Shown here: positions 44,987 through 53,688 of the stretch, in pieces
How the letters are laid out: the number at the start of each line of letters is the position of its first letter
Numbering within the stretch: position 1 is the stretch's first letter
From: JAHJKV01 sp963678135
GTDB lineage: Bacteria > Desulfobacterota > Desulfovibrionia > Desulfovibrionales > Desulfovibrionaceae
DNA: 64,000 bases
Assembly: GCA_963678135.1 (NCBI GenBank)
Contig: OY782667.1
Span: forward strand, 1,240,001-1,304,000
Reading direction: 5' to 3'
Notes under the pieces: model-generated
The model's database searches: none
What the model saw: the letters and a program-made list of their open reading frames with translations, nothing else
Told to the model about the DNA's origin: nothing
Translations under genes and position numbers: made by a program

Positions 44987-45523
44987 ATGTCCAGAATAGG
45001 TAAACAACCCATCGACATCCCTTCAGGGGTGGAGGTTTCTGTCGGTAAAGATGCGGTGCAGATTAAAGGGCCTAAAGGTGCTTTATCCACCCCGATTGAT
45101 TCCGATATTTCTGTGCTGGTAGAAGATGGCAAGGTAGTGCTTTCCCCTGTAACTGACACACGTCGCTCGCGTAGCCAGCATGGCTTGCGTCGGACTCTTT
45201 TGGCAAATTGCATTGAAGGTGTTGCCAAGGGATACGCCAAAACCCTTGAGGTTGTCGGTGTTGGGTATAAAGTTGATGTTCAGGGCAAGAATATTGTATT
45301 GAATGTAGGTTTTTCACATCCAGTTATGTTTGAAGTACCAGCAGGGATAGAAGCCAAATCCGAAGGAAGTAAGCTCACTATTTCCGGTATTGATAAACAG
45401 GCTGTTGGCGAAGTTTGTGCCCGCATTCGTAGAGTACGTCCGCCTGAACCTTACAAAGGCAAAGGCATTAAATATATTGATGAGCAGATCAAGCGTAAAG
45501 CCGGTAAATCCGGTGCCAAATAG
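44987..45523 (+). CDS. rplF: 50S ribosomal protein L6
   Basis: L6 lies near the factor-binding site. MSRIGKQPIDIPSGVEV, LEVVGVGYKVDVQGKNI and RRVRPPEPYKGKGIKY are hallmark segments. The ATG at 44987 gives 178 residues; a longer frame reaching into rpsH is not supported by homology. Confidence 0.97.
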   Translation: MSRIGKQPIDIPSGVEVSVGKDAVQIKGPKGALSTPIDSDISVLVEDGKVVLSPVTDTRRSRSQHGLRRTLLANCIEGVAKGYAKTLEVVGVGYKVDVQGKNIVLNVGFSHPVMFEVPAGIEAKSEGSKLTISGIDKQAVGEVCARIRRVRPPEPYKGKGIKYIDEQIKRKAGKSGAK

Positions 45524-45535
45524 TAGGGTGAAATA

Positions 45536-45895
45536 ATGAGAATGACGAAAGAACAAGCACGACATCGTCGTAAAATTCGCATCCGTAAAAAGGTTTCTGG
45601 CACCCTTGAACGGCCTCGTTTAGTAATTTTTCGATCAAACAGCAATTTGTATGCACAATTGGTGGATGACACTCAAGGCGTAACCCTTGCCAGTGCTTCA
45701 ACACAGCAATTGGCAAGAGCTGGGCAACAAGTAAAGCCCAATAAGGAAGGAGCAGTTGCTGTAGGTAAAGAGATTGCTGCCAGAGCTTTGGAAAGAAAAA
45801 TTGAGACTGTAGTTTTTGACCGTAACGGCTACATTTATCACGGAAAGGTGAAGGCTTTAGCTGATGCCGCTCGTGAAAGCGGCCTGAAGTTCTAA
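45536..45895 (+). CDS. rplR: 50S ribosomal protein L18
   Basis: L18 binds 5S rRNA. RHRRKIRIRKKVSGTLERPRL at the N-terminus (basic tail) and FDRNGYIYHGKVKALADAARESGL at the C-terminus are typical. Length 119. Confidence 0.96.
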   Translation: MRMTKEQARHRRKIRIRKKVSGTLERPRLVIFRSNSNLYAQLVDDTQGVTLASASTQQLARAGQQVKPNKEGAVAVGKEIAARALERKIETVVFDRNGYIYHGKVKALADAARESGLKF

Positions 45896-45906
45896 GGGGA
45901 ATATTA

Positions 45907-46413
45907 ATGGCGAAACAGGAAATGGAACAGAATGAATCCGGCCTGATCGAAAAGGTCGTTTATATGAACCGCGTGGCCAAAGTGGTCAAGGGCGGTCGCC
46001 GGTTTTCCTTTAGTTGTCTTGTGGTAGTAGGTGATGGCCAAGGACAAGTCGGATATGGCTTGGGTAAAGCCAACGAAGTACCTGAAGCCATTCGCAAGGC
46101 TACTGAACGGGCGAGAAAAGCGATGATTAAAATTGCCGTATTAGATGGAACGCTTCCTTATGAAGTGTTGGGTCAGTGCGGTGCTGGTCGTGTTGTATTG
46201 AAGCCAGCAAGTCGAGGCACCGGCATTATTGCTGGTGGTCCTGTCCGAGCCATTATGGAAGCTGTTGGTGTGCATGATGTTTTGACAAAAGCTATTGGCA
46301 CGAACAATCCACATAATGTACTTCGAGCCACGATGCAGGGTTTGACTTCTTTGCGGACTGCTGCGGAAGTGACGCATTTGCGTGGCAAAAAAGTTGAAAC
46401 TCCGCGTAAGTAG
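45907..46413 (+). CDS. rpsE: 30S ribosomal protein S5
   Basis: S5 works in decoding accuracy and mRNA unwinding. LIEKVVYMNRVAKVVKGGRRF contains the loop where spectinomycin-resistance changes arise; it looks wild type. GAGRVVLKPASRGTGIIAGG is exact. Length 168. Confidence 0.97.
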   Translation: MAKQEMEQNESGLIEKVVYMNRVAKVVKGGRRFSFSCLVVVGDGQGQVGYGLGKANEVPEAIRKATERARKAMIKIAVLDGTLPYEVLGQCGAGRVVLKPASRGTGIIAGGPVRAIMEAVGVHDVLTKAIGTNNPHNVLRATMQGLTSLRTAAEVTHLRGKKVETPRK

Positions 46414-46442
46414 TGAGTTTTTCAACGGAAAAAGGATAAAAA

Positions 46443-46622
46443 ATGGCCAATATTACTATAAAAATGGTACGCAGCAAAATAGGTTGCAAGCCCAATCAAC
46501 GAAAAACTCTTGAGGCTCTTGGCTTGCGTAAGATTCGCCAAGAAAAGACTTTTGAAGAGAGTCCTACCGTGCTTGGTATGATTAACAAAGTGAAACATCT
46601 CGTGGAGGTTACTCAGTCATGA
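46443..46622 (+). CDS. rpmD: 50S ribosomal protein L30
   Basis: A 59-residue protein beginning MANITIKMVRSKIGCKPNQR and ending in NKVKHLVEVTQS, a clear short bacterial L30. AAAGGA precedes the ATG at 46443. The TGA stop overlaps the rplO ATG (ATGA). Its place between rpsE and rplO is the standard one. Confidence 0.96.
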   Translation: MANITIKMVRSKIGCKPNQRKTLEALGLRKIRQEKTFEESPTVLGMINKVKHLVEVTQS

Positions 46623-47083
46623 ACCTGCATGAAATATATCCTTTCCCTGAAGAATACAAGAATCGTAAGCGCATAGGGCGTGGTTCAGGAAGTGGTTGGG
46701 GAAAAACAAGTGGTAAAGGCCATAAAGGGCAAAAATCTCGTTCCGGTGCTTCTATTGCGGTCGGTTTTGAAGGTGGGCAAATGCCTTTGGCTCGTCGATT
46801 GCCAAAGCGTGGCTTTAAGAATCCATTTCGCGTTGAATACGAAACCATTAATATTGCTCGCATACTTGAAGCTTTTGAAGGAACGACAGAGATTAGCTTA
46901 CAAAATATTTATGACCGTGGTTTAGCCAAGCAGAATGCGCCGGTGAAGATACTTGGAACAGGGGAAGTGAATACTCCGGTTACAATTGAAGCGCATCGTT
47001 TTTCTGCAACTGCAGCAAATAAAATTGCTCAAGCTGGCGGAACCGCAAAAACCATTGAGCCTTTGGAAACTAAGGACGCTTAG
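46619..47083 (+). CDS. rplO: 50S ribosomal protein L15
   Basis: L15 is a late assembly protein. RIGRGSGSGWGKTSGKGHKG and GFEGGQMPLARRLPKRGFKN are conserved. Length 154; overlaps rpmD by four bases. Confidence 0.97.
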   Translation: MNLHEIYPFPEEYKNRKRIGRGSGSGWGKTSGKGHKGQKSRSGASIAVGFEGGQMPLARRLPKRGFKNPFRVEYETINIARILEAFEGTTEISLQNIYDRGLAKQNAPVKILGTGEVNTPVTIEAHRFSATAANKIAQAGGTAKTIEPLETKDA

Positions 47084-47117
47084 TCGTTCTTTAGTCTTTT
47101 GAATAAGGAAGGAATAC

Positions 47118-48437
47118 GTGGCACTTTCTGGTGTTGAAAATCTTGCACGCTTGCCGGAATTAAAAAAACGGCTTTTGTGGACTTTGGCTTTGCTGATTGT
47201 CTGCAGAATTGGCATTCATATACCTGTGCCGGGCATCAATGGTATTGCAATGGCAGCTATTTTTAAGGATGCTGCAAATACTTTGCTTGGTTTGTTTAAT
47301 ATGTTTTCTGGTGGTGGACTTCAGAAGATGTCCATTTTTGCTTTAGGAATTATGCCTTATATTTCTGCCTCTATTATTTTGCAATTACTTCAAGTTGTCA
47401 GCCCTGAGCTGAAACGTTTGCAAAAAGAAGAGGGGCAGGCCGGACGTAAAAAAATTACGCAATGGACTCGCTATGGTACGGTGTTGATCACCATAGTTCA
47501 AGGCGCAGCAATTGCCGTTGGTTTAGAAGGCACAGTAACTTCAGCCGGCCCTGTTGTTCCTCCTGAAATAGCTGGGTGGGGTTTTCGCATTATCACAGTG
47601 CTTACTTTGACCGCTGGAACAATTTTTCTTATGTGGCTAGGTGAGCAGATGACTGAGCGTGGCATTGGCAATGGGATTTCGCTCATTATTTTTGCTGGTA
47701 TTGTTGCAGGTCTTCCTTCTGGCGTGGCAAAAACCGTTACCTTTATGTCTGAGGGCATTATGAGCCCTATGTTTGTGGCACTATTGGTCGCTGCAATGGT
47801 TGCTGTTTTGGTCTTCATTGTTTTTATGGAGCGAGGGCAACGCCGTATTCCCATACATTATGCAAAGCGACAACAGGGGCGGAAAATGTTTGGAGGACAA
47901 ACCACGCATTTGCCTCTTCGAGTTAATACCGCAGGTGTTATTCCTCCGATTTTTGCTTCTTCTTTGTTGATGTTTCCAGCAACTTTGGCTCAGTTTTCAG
48001 ATTTTACATTTTTTCGTAGCCTTTCTAATTTTTTACAGCCTACTTCCATTGTATATAATTTGATCTATACAGGGGTGGTCATCTTTTTTTGTTATTTTTA
48101 TACAGCAATAGTTTTTGATCCAAAGGGTATTGCTGATAATATTCAAAAACAAGGTGGATTTATTCCAGGTATTCGGCCAGGGAAACGTACTCATGAATAT
48201 ATTGACCGCGTGTTAGCTCGCATAACATTGTGGGGTTCTTTGTACGTTGCTGCGATATGTGTGTTGCCTATGTTTCTTATTGCCCAGTTTAATGTTCCAT
48301 TTTATTTTGGCGGAACCAGTTTACTTATTATCGTTGGGGTTGGCATGGATTTCATGGGGCAAATTGAATCATATTTGATTTCTCGCCAATACGAAGGCTT
48401 AATGGGTAAAGGAAATCGGGTGAAAGGACGGCGTTAG
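47118..48437 (+). CDS. secY: Protein translocase subunit SecY
   Basis: The ten-helix channel of the Sec system. RIGIHIPVPGIN in the first segment, MPYISASIILQLL (plug and lateral gate region), GIGNGISLIIFAGI and the C-terminal cytosolic loop KQGGFIPGIRPGKRT are present. Length 439. It starts with GTG at 47118 after AAGGAAGG. Last core gene of the spc block before map. Confidence 0.97.
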   Translation: MALSGVENLARLPELKKRLLWTLALLIVCRIGIHIPVPGINGIAMAAIFKDAANTLLGLFNMFSGGGLQKMSIFALGIMPYISASIILQLLQVVSPELKRLQKEEGQAGRKKITQWTRYGTVLITIVQGAAIAVGLEGTVTSAGPVVPPEIAGWGFRIITVLTLTAGTIFLMWLGEQMTERGIGNGISLIIFAGIVAGLPSGVAKTVTFMSEGIMSPMFVALLVAAMVAVLVFIVFMERGQRRIPIHYAKRQQGRKMFGGQTTHLPLRVNTAGVIPPIFASSLLMFPATLAQFSDFTFFRSLSNFLQPTSIVYNLIYTGVVIFFCYFYTAIVFDPKGIADNIQKQGGFIPGIRPGKRTHEYIDRVLARITLWGSLYVAAICVLPMFLIAQFNVPFYFGGTSLLIIVGVGMDFMGQIESYLISRQYEGLMGKGNRVKGRR

Positions 48438-48439
48438 CT

Positions 48440-49210
48440 TTGAAAAAATTTCGAGGGGTTTTCCTTAAAAATAATAAGGAAATAGAGCTCATGCGGACAG
48501 CTAACCGTATGGTCTCACAAATATTAGACGAACTTGGTGAACATGTTGCCCCTGGCGTGAACACTATGATCTTTGAAAAATTAGCAAGAGCACGTTGTGA
48601 AAAATTTAATGTTCGTCCGGCGTTCTTGGGATACCAAGGATTTCCTTTTGCCTTGTGTTGTTCTGTCAATGAAGAAGTTGTGCATGGGTTTCCTTCGGAA
48701 ACAAGAATTTTGAACGAAGGTGACATTGTAAGTTTTGACATGGGCGTTGTGTATCAAGGTTTTTTTGGTGATTCAGCGCGTACTTTTGGCGTTGGACAAG
48801 TAAGTGAAACAACGCAAACCTTGCTTGATGTTACACGCGAAGCATTGATGCGAGGTATTAAGGCTGCAACTGTTGGTAATGATTTGTATGATATTTCGGC
48901 AGCTGTGCAGGGGTATGTTGAAGAAAACGGGTTCGGTATTGTACGAAGATTTGTGGGGCATGGGATTGGTTCCCATCTGCATGAAAAACCAGAAGTACCC
49001 AACTTTGTTCCCACAGGAATCCCAAGCTTGCCCTTAAAAGCCGGAATGACTTTAGCCATTGAGCCAATGGTTACGGAAGGAAGCTCGGAGATTGATATTT
49101 TAGAGGATCGCTGGACAGCGGTCACTAAAGATCGGAAACTTTCCGCTCATTTTGAACATACTATTGCTATTACAAAAAACGGGCCACGGATATTGAGCGT
49201 ATCTAATTGA
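48440..49210 (+). CDS. map: Methionine aminopeptidase, type I
   Basis: Removes the initiator methionine with two metal ions. Ligands are seen in VSFDMGVVYQGFFGDSART, FVGHGIGSHLHEKP and MTLAIEPMVTEG. Length 256. The start is a TTG at 48440, two bases after secY, since the following KNNKEIELMRTANRMVS is conserved N-terminal sequence; the first ATG would cut into it. Confidence 0.94.
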   Translation: MKKFRGVFLKNNKEIELMRTANRMVSQILDELGEHVAPGVNTMIFEKLARARCEKFNVRPAFLGYQGFPFALCCSVNEEVVHGFPSETRILNEGDIVSFDMGVVYQGFFGDSARTFGVGQVSETTQTLLDVTREALMRGIKAATVGNDLYDISAAVQGYVEENGFGIVRRFVGHGIGSHLHEKPEVPNFVPTGIPSLPLKAGMTLAIEPMVTEGSSEIDILEDRWTAVTKDRKLSAHFEHTIAITKNGPRILSVSN

Positions 49211-49415
49211 GCTTTGAGTAAGGATTTTCTTGCAGTTTATATAAAAAACTTGTAAACAACACCTTCGTTTTTGCAATGAGTTCAAAGTGTCGTAAAAAGA
49301 GATGTATTAAAATAAGATTTTTAGGATGATTATAAGCACGCTGGGTTTTGAATAAAAAGTAACTAAAAGAAATCAAGAAAGAGCTTGATTTTGAATAGAA
49401 ATAAGGGAAATAGTC

Positions 49416-49529
49416 ATGAAAGTTAGGCCTTCTGTAAAGAAAATGTGTTCCAAGTGTAAGGTCATTCGCCGTTGCGGAGTTTTGCGAGTGATTTGTGAAA
49501 ACCCCAGACATAAGCAACGTCAGGGCTAA
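49416..49529 (+). CDS. rpmJ: 50S ribosomal protein L36, zinc-binding form
   Basis: A 37-residue protein starting MKVRPSVKKMCSKCKVIRR, with the CXXC, a third cysteine and the histidine of the zinc site (ENPRHKQRQG). ATAAGGGA precedes the ATG. It opens the alpha-type block, 205 bp after map; the gap has a weak hairpin (AAATCAAG 49370-49377 / CTTGATTT 49384-49391) and no infA gene. Confidence 0.95.
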   Translation: MKVRPSVKKMCSKCKVIRRCGVLRVICENPRHKQRQG

Positions 49530-49540
49530 GGAGCGTTATT

Positions 49541-49915
49541 GTGGCACGTATTGCAGGCGTTGATTTGCCTAAAAACAAACGTATGGATATCGCGTTGACG
49601 TATATTTTTGGCATTGGCCGTGCGTCCGCGCTTAAAATTCTTGATGCCACCGGTGTGGATTGGCAGACTAATTCTGATGCTCTTGATGCAGACCAAGTCA
49701 ATGCCATTCGTACTGAGATTGAGCAGCACTGGAAAGTTGAAGGTGATCTACGCCGAGACATTACTTCCAATATCAAACGATTGATGGATATTGGTTGTTA
49801 TCGTGGTTTACGTCACCGCAGAGGGCTTACGGTTCGTGGGCAAAAGACAAAAACTAATGCGAGAACTCGCAAAGGGCCTCGCCGTAGTGTTGTTGGGAAG
49901 CGTAAGAAAAAATAG
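49541..49915 (+). CDS. rpsM: 30S ribosomal protein S13
   Basis: S13 bridges the subunits and touches the P-site tRNA. MARIAGVDLPKNKRMDIALTY, YIFGIGRASALKIL and the basic C-terminus RGLRHRRGLTVRGQKTKTNA are conserved. Length 124. GTG start at 49541 after AAGGAG. Confidence 0.97.
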   Translation: MARIAGVDLPKNKRMDIALTYIFGIGRASALKILDATGVDWQTNSDALDADQVNAIRTEIEQHWKVEGDLRRDITSNIKRLMDIGCYRGLRHRRGLTVRGQKTKTNARTRKGPRRSVVGKRKKK

Positions 49916-49970
49916 CGTATTGATCGCGTTTGTGCGGTAATCGATAATTAAATTTTAGGAGACGCGTAGT

Positions 49971-50354
49971 ATGGCTAAGCCTAGACGCCAAAAGAAAAAA
50001 GAAAAGAAAAATGTTCCAGTTGGATTGGCTCATATTAAAGCCACATTCAATAATACCATTATTACTTTTACTGATATGAAAGGCAATGTCATAAGCTGGG
50101 GTTCTGCTGGTGCTCATTATAAAGGCTCCCGTAAATCAACTCCATTTGCTGCTCAAATTGCCACTGAAGACGCTGCTCGTATTGCCAGAGATAATGGTAT
50201 GCGTACAGTAGGTGTATTTGTAAAAGGCCCTGGTTCTGGTCGTGAGGCTGCGATGCGTGCTATCTCAAGTGCCGGAATGAAGGTGAGTTTTATTCGCGAT
50301 GTTACTCCCATTCCACATAATGGTTGTCGTCCGCCTAAACGTCGTCGTGTTTAA
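49971..50354 (+). CDS. rpsK: 30S ribosomal protein S11
   Basis: S11 lines the mRNA exit on the platform. VPVGLAHIKATFNNTIITFTD, WGSAGAHYKGSRKSTPFAAQ and the C-terminal DVTPIPHNGCRPPKRRRV are typical. Length 127. Confidence 0.97.
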   Translation: MAKPRRQKKKEKKNVPVGLAHIKATFNNTIITFTDMKGNVISWGSAGAHYKGSRKSTPFAAQIATEDAARIARDNGMRTVGVFVKGPGSGREAAMRAISSAGMKVSFIRDVTPIPHNGCRPPKRRRV

Positions 50355-50365
50355 GGAGAGAATAA

Positions 50366-50992
50366 GTGGCTCGTTATACTGAAGCAAAATGCCGTATGTG
50401 CCGTAGGGAAGGGGAAAAACTTTTCCTTAAGGGCGATCGTTGCTATACTGACAAATGTTCTTATGAGCGTCGTCCATATGCACCGGGTGGAAATGCCCGT
50501 ATGAGAAGAAAAATGAGCGATTACGCTGTCCAATTGCGTGAAAAGCAAAAAGTTCGCCGTATGTACGGTATCTTAGAAGGGCAGTTTCATCGTTATTTTG
50601 AACGCGCTGACGCCATGAAAGGCGTTACTGGCGCAAATCTATTGATCTTATTAGAGCGTCGCATGGACAATGTTGTGTATCGCCTTGGTTATGCGAACTC
50701 TCGTGCTCAGGCTCGCCAAATGGTGCGTCACGGCATGTTTAAGGTGAATGGAAGGCGTGTGAATATTCCGTCTCAGCTAGTACATAAGGGTGATCTTATT
50801 GAAGTTCGTGAAGAGGCTCGTAAAATTCCTGTTTTGGCTGAAGCTCAGGAAGTTATTGCTCGTCGCGGTTGCCCTGATTGGTTGGAGACAGATGCTGCTG
50901 CTTTTAAGGGAGCTGTTAAAGAACTGCCTACTCGCGAAGACATTCAGTTCTCTATCAATGAGCAACTTATTGTCGAACTTTATTCTAAGTAA
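50366..50992 (+). CDS. rpsD: 30S ribosomal protein S4
   Basis: S4 nucleates 30S assembly and in E. coli represses the alpha operon. The N-terminal cysteines (CRMCRREGEKLFLKGDRC and later TDKCS) form the zinc site of many bacterial S4 proteins. LERRMDNVVYRLGYANSRAQA and the S4 RNA-binding fold follow. Length 208; GTG start at 50366 after AAGGAGAG. Confidence 0.97.
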   Translation: MARYTEAKCRMCRREGEKLFLKGDRCYTDKCSYERRPYAPGGNARMRRKMSDYAVQLREKQKVRRMYGILEGQFHRYFERADAMKGVTGANLLILLERRMDNVVYRLGYANSRAQARQMVRHGMFKVNGRRVNIPSQLVHKGDLIEVREEARKIPVLAEAQEVIARRGCPDWLETDAAAFKGAVKELPTREDIQFSINEQLIVELYSK

Positions 50993-51003
50993 ATAGGTGA
51001 TCC

Positions 51004-52047
51004 ATGCTTGTTCAAGACGGTGAAAAATTAATTAACACGCGTAACTGGGCCGAGTTGGTCAAACCTGAACAGCTTATCAGGGACGAAAAGTCAAACCCAA
51101 GTTATGGTAAGTTTATATGCGAACCTTTGGAACGGGGTTTTGCTACTACCATAGGCAATGCTCTAAGGCGAGTTTTGCTTTCTTCTTTGCAGGGTAGTGC
51201 TATTGTGGCTGCTCGCGTGGAAGGTGTGCAGCATGAATTTACTACCATCCCTGGAGTCATGGAAGACGTAACCGAGATTGTCTTAAATCTTAAGCAGGTT
51301 TGTTTGGCTATGACCAGCGAAGAACCTCAGGTTTTGACTTTATCTGCACACAAAAAAGGGCCTGTAACAGCAGCTATGATTCAAGAAAATCAAAATGTTA
51401 CAGTTCTTAATAAAGATTTACATATAGCAACACTTTCTGAAAATAAAAAATTGAATATCGAACTTGAAGTGCGTATGGGGAAAGGCTATTTATCGGCTGA
51501 AATGCACGAAGGTCTTGATAGTGATATTGGTCTTGTTACGCTTGATGCGAGTTTTTCACCTGTTCGTAAAGTTGCTTATACGATTGAACAGGCGCGTGTT
51601 GGGCAGATGACTAATTACGATAAATTGATTCTTGAACTTTGGACAGATGGTTCGGTTACGCCTGAAGATGCCGTTGCGTATTCTGCTAAGATATTAAAAG
51701 ATCAACTCGCTGTGTTTATCAATTTTGATGAATCTTCCAGTGAACAAAATCAATCCGATGAATCAGATATGTCTTTGAATCCAAATTTATTCAAGTCTAT
51801 TGATGAGTTGGAACTTTCGGTTCGTGCAACAAATTGCTTAAAAGCTGCGAATATTCAGCTTGTAGGTGAATTAGTGCAGCGTACTGAATCCCAAATGCTA
51901 AAGACCAAAAATTTTGGGCGTAAATCGTTGGATGAAATCCGTCGGGTTTTGGATAGCATGACTTTCAAGTTTGGTATGGTTGTCGAGGACTTTGATAAGA
52001 AAAATCAGGAATGGTTGAAGAGGAAAGAACGCAATGAGGCACAATAA
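51004..52047 (+). CDS. rpoA: RNA polymerase alpha subunit
   Basis: The N-terminal domain has GFATTIGNALRRVLLSSLQG, used for dimer assembly; the C-terminal domain binds UP elements and activators (SVRATNCLKAANIQLVGELVQ and TKNFGRKSLDEIR). The linker is acidic. Length 347. It overlaps rplQ by 14 bases. Confidence 0.98.
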   Translation: MLVQDGEKLINTRNWAELVKPEQLIRDEKSNPSYGKFICEPLERGFATTIGNALRRVLLSSLQGSAIVAARVEGVQHEFTTIPGVMEDVTEIVLNLKQVCLAMTSEEPQVLTLSAHKKGPVTAAMIQENQNVTVLNKDLHIATLSENKKLNIELEVRMGKGYLSAEMHEGLDSDIGLVTLDASFSPVRKVAYTIEQARVGQMTNYDKLILELWTDGSVTPEDAVAYSAKILKDQLAVFINFDESSSEQNQSDESDMSLNPNLFKSIDELELSVRATNCLKAANIQLVGELVQRTESQMLKTKNFGRKSLDEIRRVLDSMTFKFGMVVEDFDKKNQEWLKRKERNEAQ

Positions 52048-52723
52048 ATCTGGTCGCAAATTTAACCGCAGTAATTCCCATCGCAAGGCCATGTTTCGGA
52101 ACATGGCGCGTGCTTTGTTAACCTACGAACGTATCAGAACAACTGAGCCCAAAGCCAAAGAATTGCGTAAAGTTGTGGATAATCTCATTACTTTAGCTAT
52201 TCGCAATGATCTCCATTCCAGAAGATTGGCGTATAAAGCCTTAAATAATCATCAGCTGGTACAGCGTCTTTTTGATGTTATTGGTCCTCGTTTTGCCCAA
52301 GGTGGCGGTGGTTATACCCGAATTTTGAAATTGTCCCAGCCCCGCAAGGGAGACTGTGCTCCTATGGTCGTTATTGAATTGACCAAAAAGGAAGAAGAGA
52401 GCAAAGACAGCAAAGAAAGTAAGAAAGAAGCAAACAAAGAAGCAAAAAAAGAAACAAAGAAAGCAGCGAAAGAAATACAGGAAACACCAGAAAGCAAAGA
52501 CGAACAGCCAGAAAAGCCTGTAGCGAAAAAAACTGCTCAAAAAGAAAAAGCTGAAGGTGATGCTGAGGAAAAACCTGCAATAAAAAAAGCAGCTCCAAAG
52601 AAAAAAGTAGCAGCAAAAGCAAAAGCTGAAAACACTGAAGAAAAGCCTAAGAAAAAACCTGCTCCTAAAAAGGAAGCAAGTACAAAAAAAGCGACTGCTT
52701 CCAAAACAGAGGATGTAAAGTAA
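52034..52723 (+). CDS. rplQ: 50S ribosomal protein L17 with long lysine-rich tail
   Basis: Residues 1 to about 116 are canonical L17 (RHNKSGRKFNRSNSHRKAMF, then GGYTRILKLSQPRKGDCAPM). The remaining 113 residues are almost only Lys, Glu, Ala, Pro and Thr, and nearly double the usual length. The tail is in frame to a proper stop, and shares its composition with the S2 tail in this window. The gene ends the ribosomal array. Confidence 0.95.
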   Translation: MRHNKSGRKFNRSNSHRKAMFRNMARALLTYERIRTTEPKAKELRKVVDNLITLAIRNDLHSRRLAYKALNNHQLVQRLFDVIGPRFAQGGGGYTRILKLSQPRKGDCAPMVVIELTKKEEESKDSKESKKEANKEAKKETKKAAKEIQETPESKDEQPEKPVAKKTAQKEKAEGDAEEKPAIKKAAPKKKVAAKAKAENTEEKPKKKPAPKKEASTKKATASKTEDVK

Positions 52724-52778
52724 GGTTCTGCAAGCAGAAAAGAATTACACAAGCAGAAAAGCATTAGATAAGATATAA

Positions 52779-52805
52779 GGTGAAGCCTCGGCTTCACCTT
52801 TTTTT
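52779..52805 (+). terminator. Intrinsic terminator closing the ribosomal protein array
   Basis: GGTGAAGCC (52779-52787), two-base loop, GGCTTCACC (52790-52798), then seven T residues. Confidence 0.95.
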
Positions 52806-52840
52806 ATAGAATTATTTTGGTTTTTATAGAATTATTTTGG
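52801..52840. repeat. Perfect tandem duplication of 20 bp
   Basis: TTTTTATAGAATTATTTTGG occurs twice in direct succession at 52801-52820 and 52821-52840, starting within the T-run of the rplQ terminator. Confidence 0.95.
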
Positions 52841-52862
52841 GCTTGATTTTGCTAGAAAATCT

Positions 52863-53660
52863 CTAAAGTTTTTTTAGTGCAAAATTTTTCATCTTGAGTG
52901 CTTCGGTAAAATCAGGATTGATTTCAAGGGCTTTGTTGGCAAGCTCTAACATTTTATCCCATTTTTCCCAGTCATAGTAGAGACGGCCACAGTTGAAATA
53001 AAGATATTCATCGCTTTGGCTGATCTCAAGAGCTTTGAGATAATATTGTTCAGCTTGTTCAAATTTGCCCATGCGGCGTAGTGCAATTCCAATATGGTTA
53101 TACAGAAAAATTGCTTGGGGATCATGTTCAAGTGCCTGATTCAAGAGTGCGTGTGCATCCTCATAAAGTCCTGAATTAATATATTTGTCTGCAACAGCAG
53201 CCTTGAGGTCTGTATCTTCCTGAAATACATTGACAAGGCCATTAAAAACAGTTCGCGCTTCATCATGCTCACTCTTATCTAAGTGGTCTTGTCCTTGTTG
53301 AAGCCCTTCATCTTTTCTTCGCTGTATTGCCGCAGCTTCGGTTTGAACAGCTTCATTCACATTTTCCTGTAAATTTTTAAGCACTTCGTGTATTTTGTGC
53401 AGTAACTCTTTTTCATCCCCCGGGGTATAGGAAATGATCAGCGGATACACTTCACGGAATTTTGCATTGTTGTTCAATGCGTAAACCGCGTTATCAAGCA
53501 GTTCACTAAATTCCGCTCGCTCACTTTTTGTGACACCGGTTTTAAGTTCAAGGGTAATGGCGTCTCCTATGGCTTGCGCTGCCGAAAGGAATTTTCCTTG
53601 TTTGAGTTGGGTGCCAACTTGAGTGAGTAGCTTTCTGGCTTTGATAAGATCCTTAGACAT
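52863..53660 (-). CDS. TPR-repeat protein
   Basis: The 265-residue protein has no signal peptide. Its C-terminal 110 residues form about three tetratricopeptide repeats (for example GLYEDAHALLNQALEHDPQAIFLYNHIGIA, cut here at its middle as LEHDPQAIFLYNH, then MGKFEQAEQYYLKALEISQ and WDKMLELANKALEINPD). The N-terminal half is helical and charged with no family I can name. TPR proteins bind partner proteins. It is last in the leftward ddl-waaA-kdsB-carA unit, 28 bp after carA. Confidence 0.8.
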   Translation of the reverse strand: MSKDLIKARKLLTQVGTQLKQGKFLSAAQAIGDAITLELKTGVTKSERAEFSELLDNAVYALNNNAKFREVYPLIISYTPGDEKELLHKIHEVLKNLQENVNEAVQTEAAAIQRRKDEGLQQGQDHLDKSEHDEARTVFNGLVNVFQEDTDLKAAVADKYINSGLYEDAHALLNQALEHDPQAIFLYNHIGIALRRMGKFEQAEQYYLKALEISQSDEYLYFNCGRLYYDWEKWDKMLELANKALEINPDFTEALKMKNFALKKL

Positions 53661-53688
53661 TTTGCTTTCCGTTGATCAAAGGTTGCTT

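Noticed and set aside
52241..52797. Leftward Leu/Phe-rich frames that look like membrane proteins
   Set aside because: They are antisense readings of the lysine-rich tail of rplQ.
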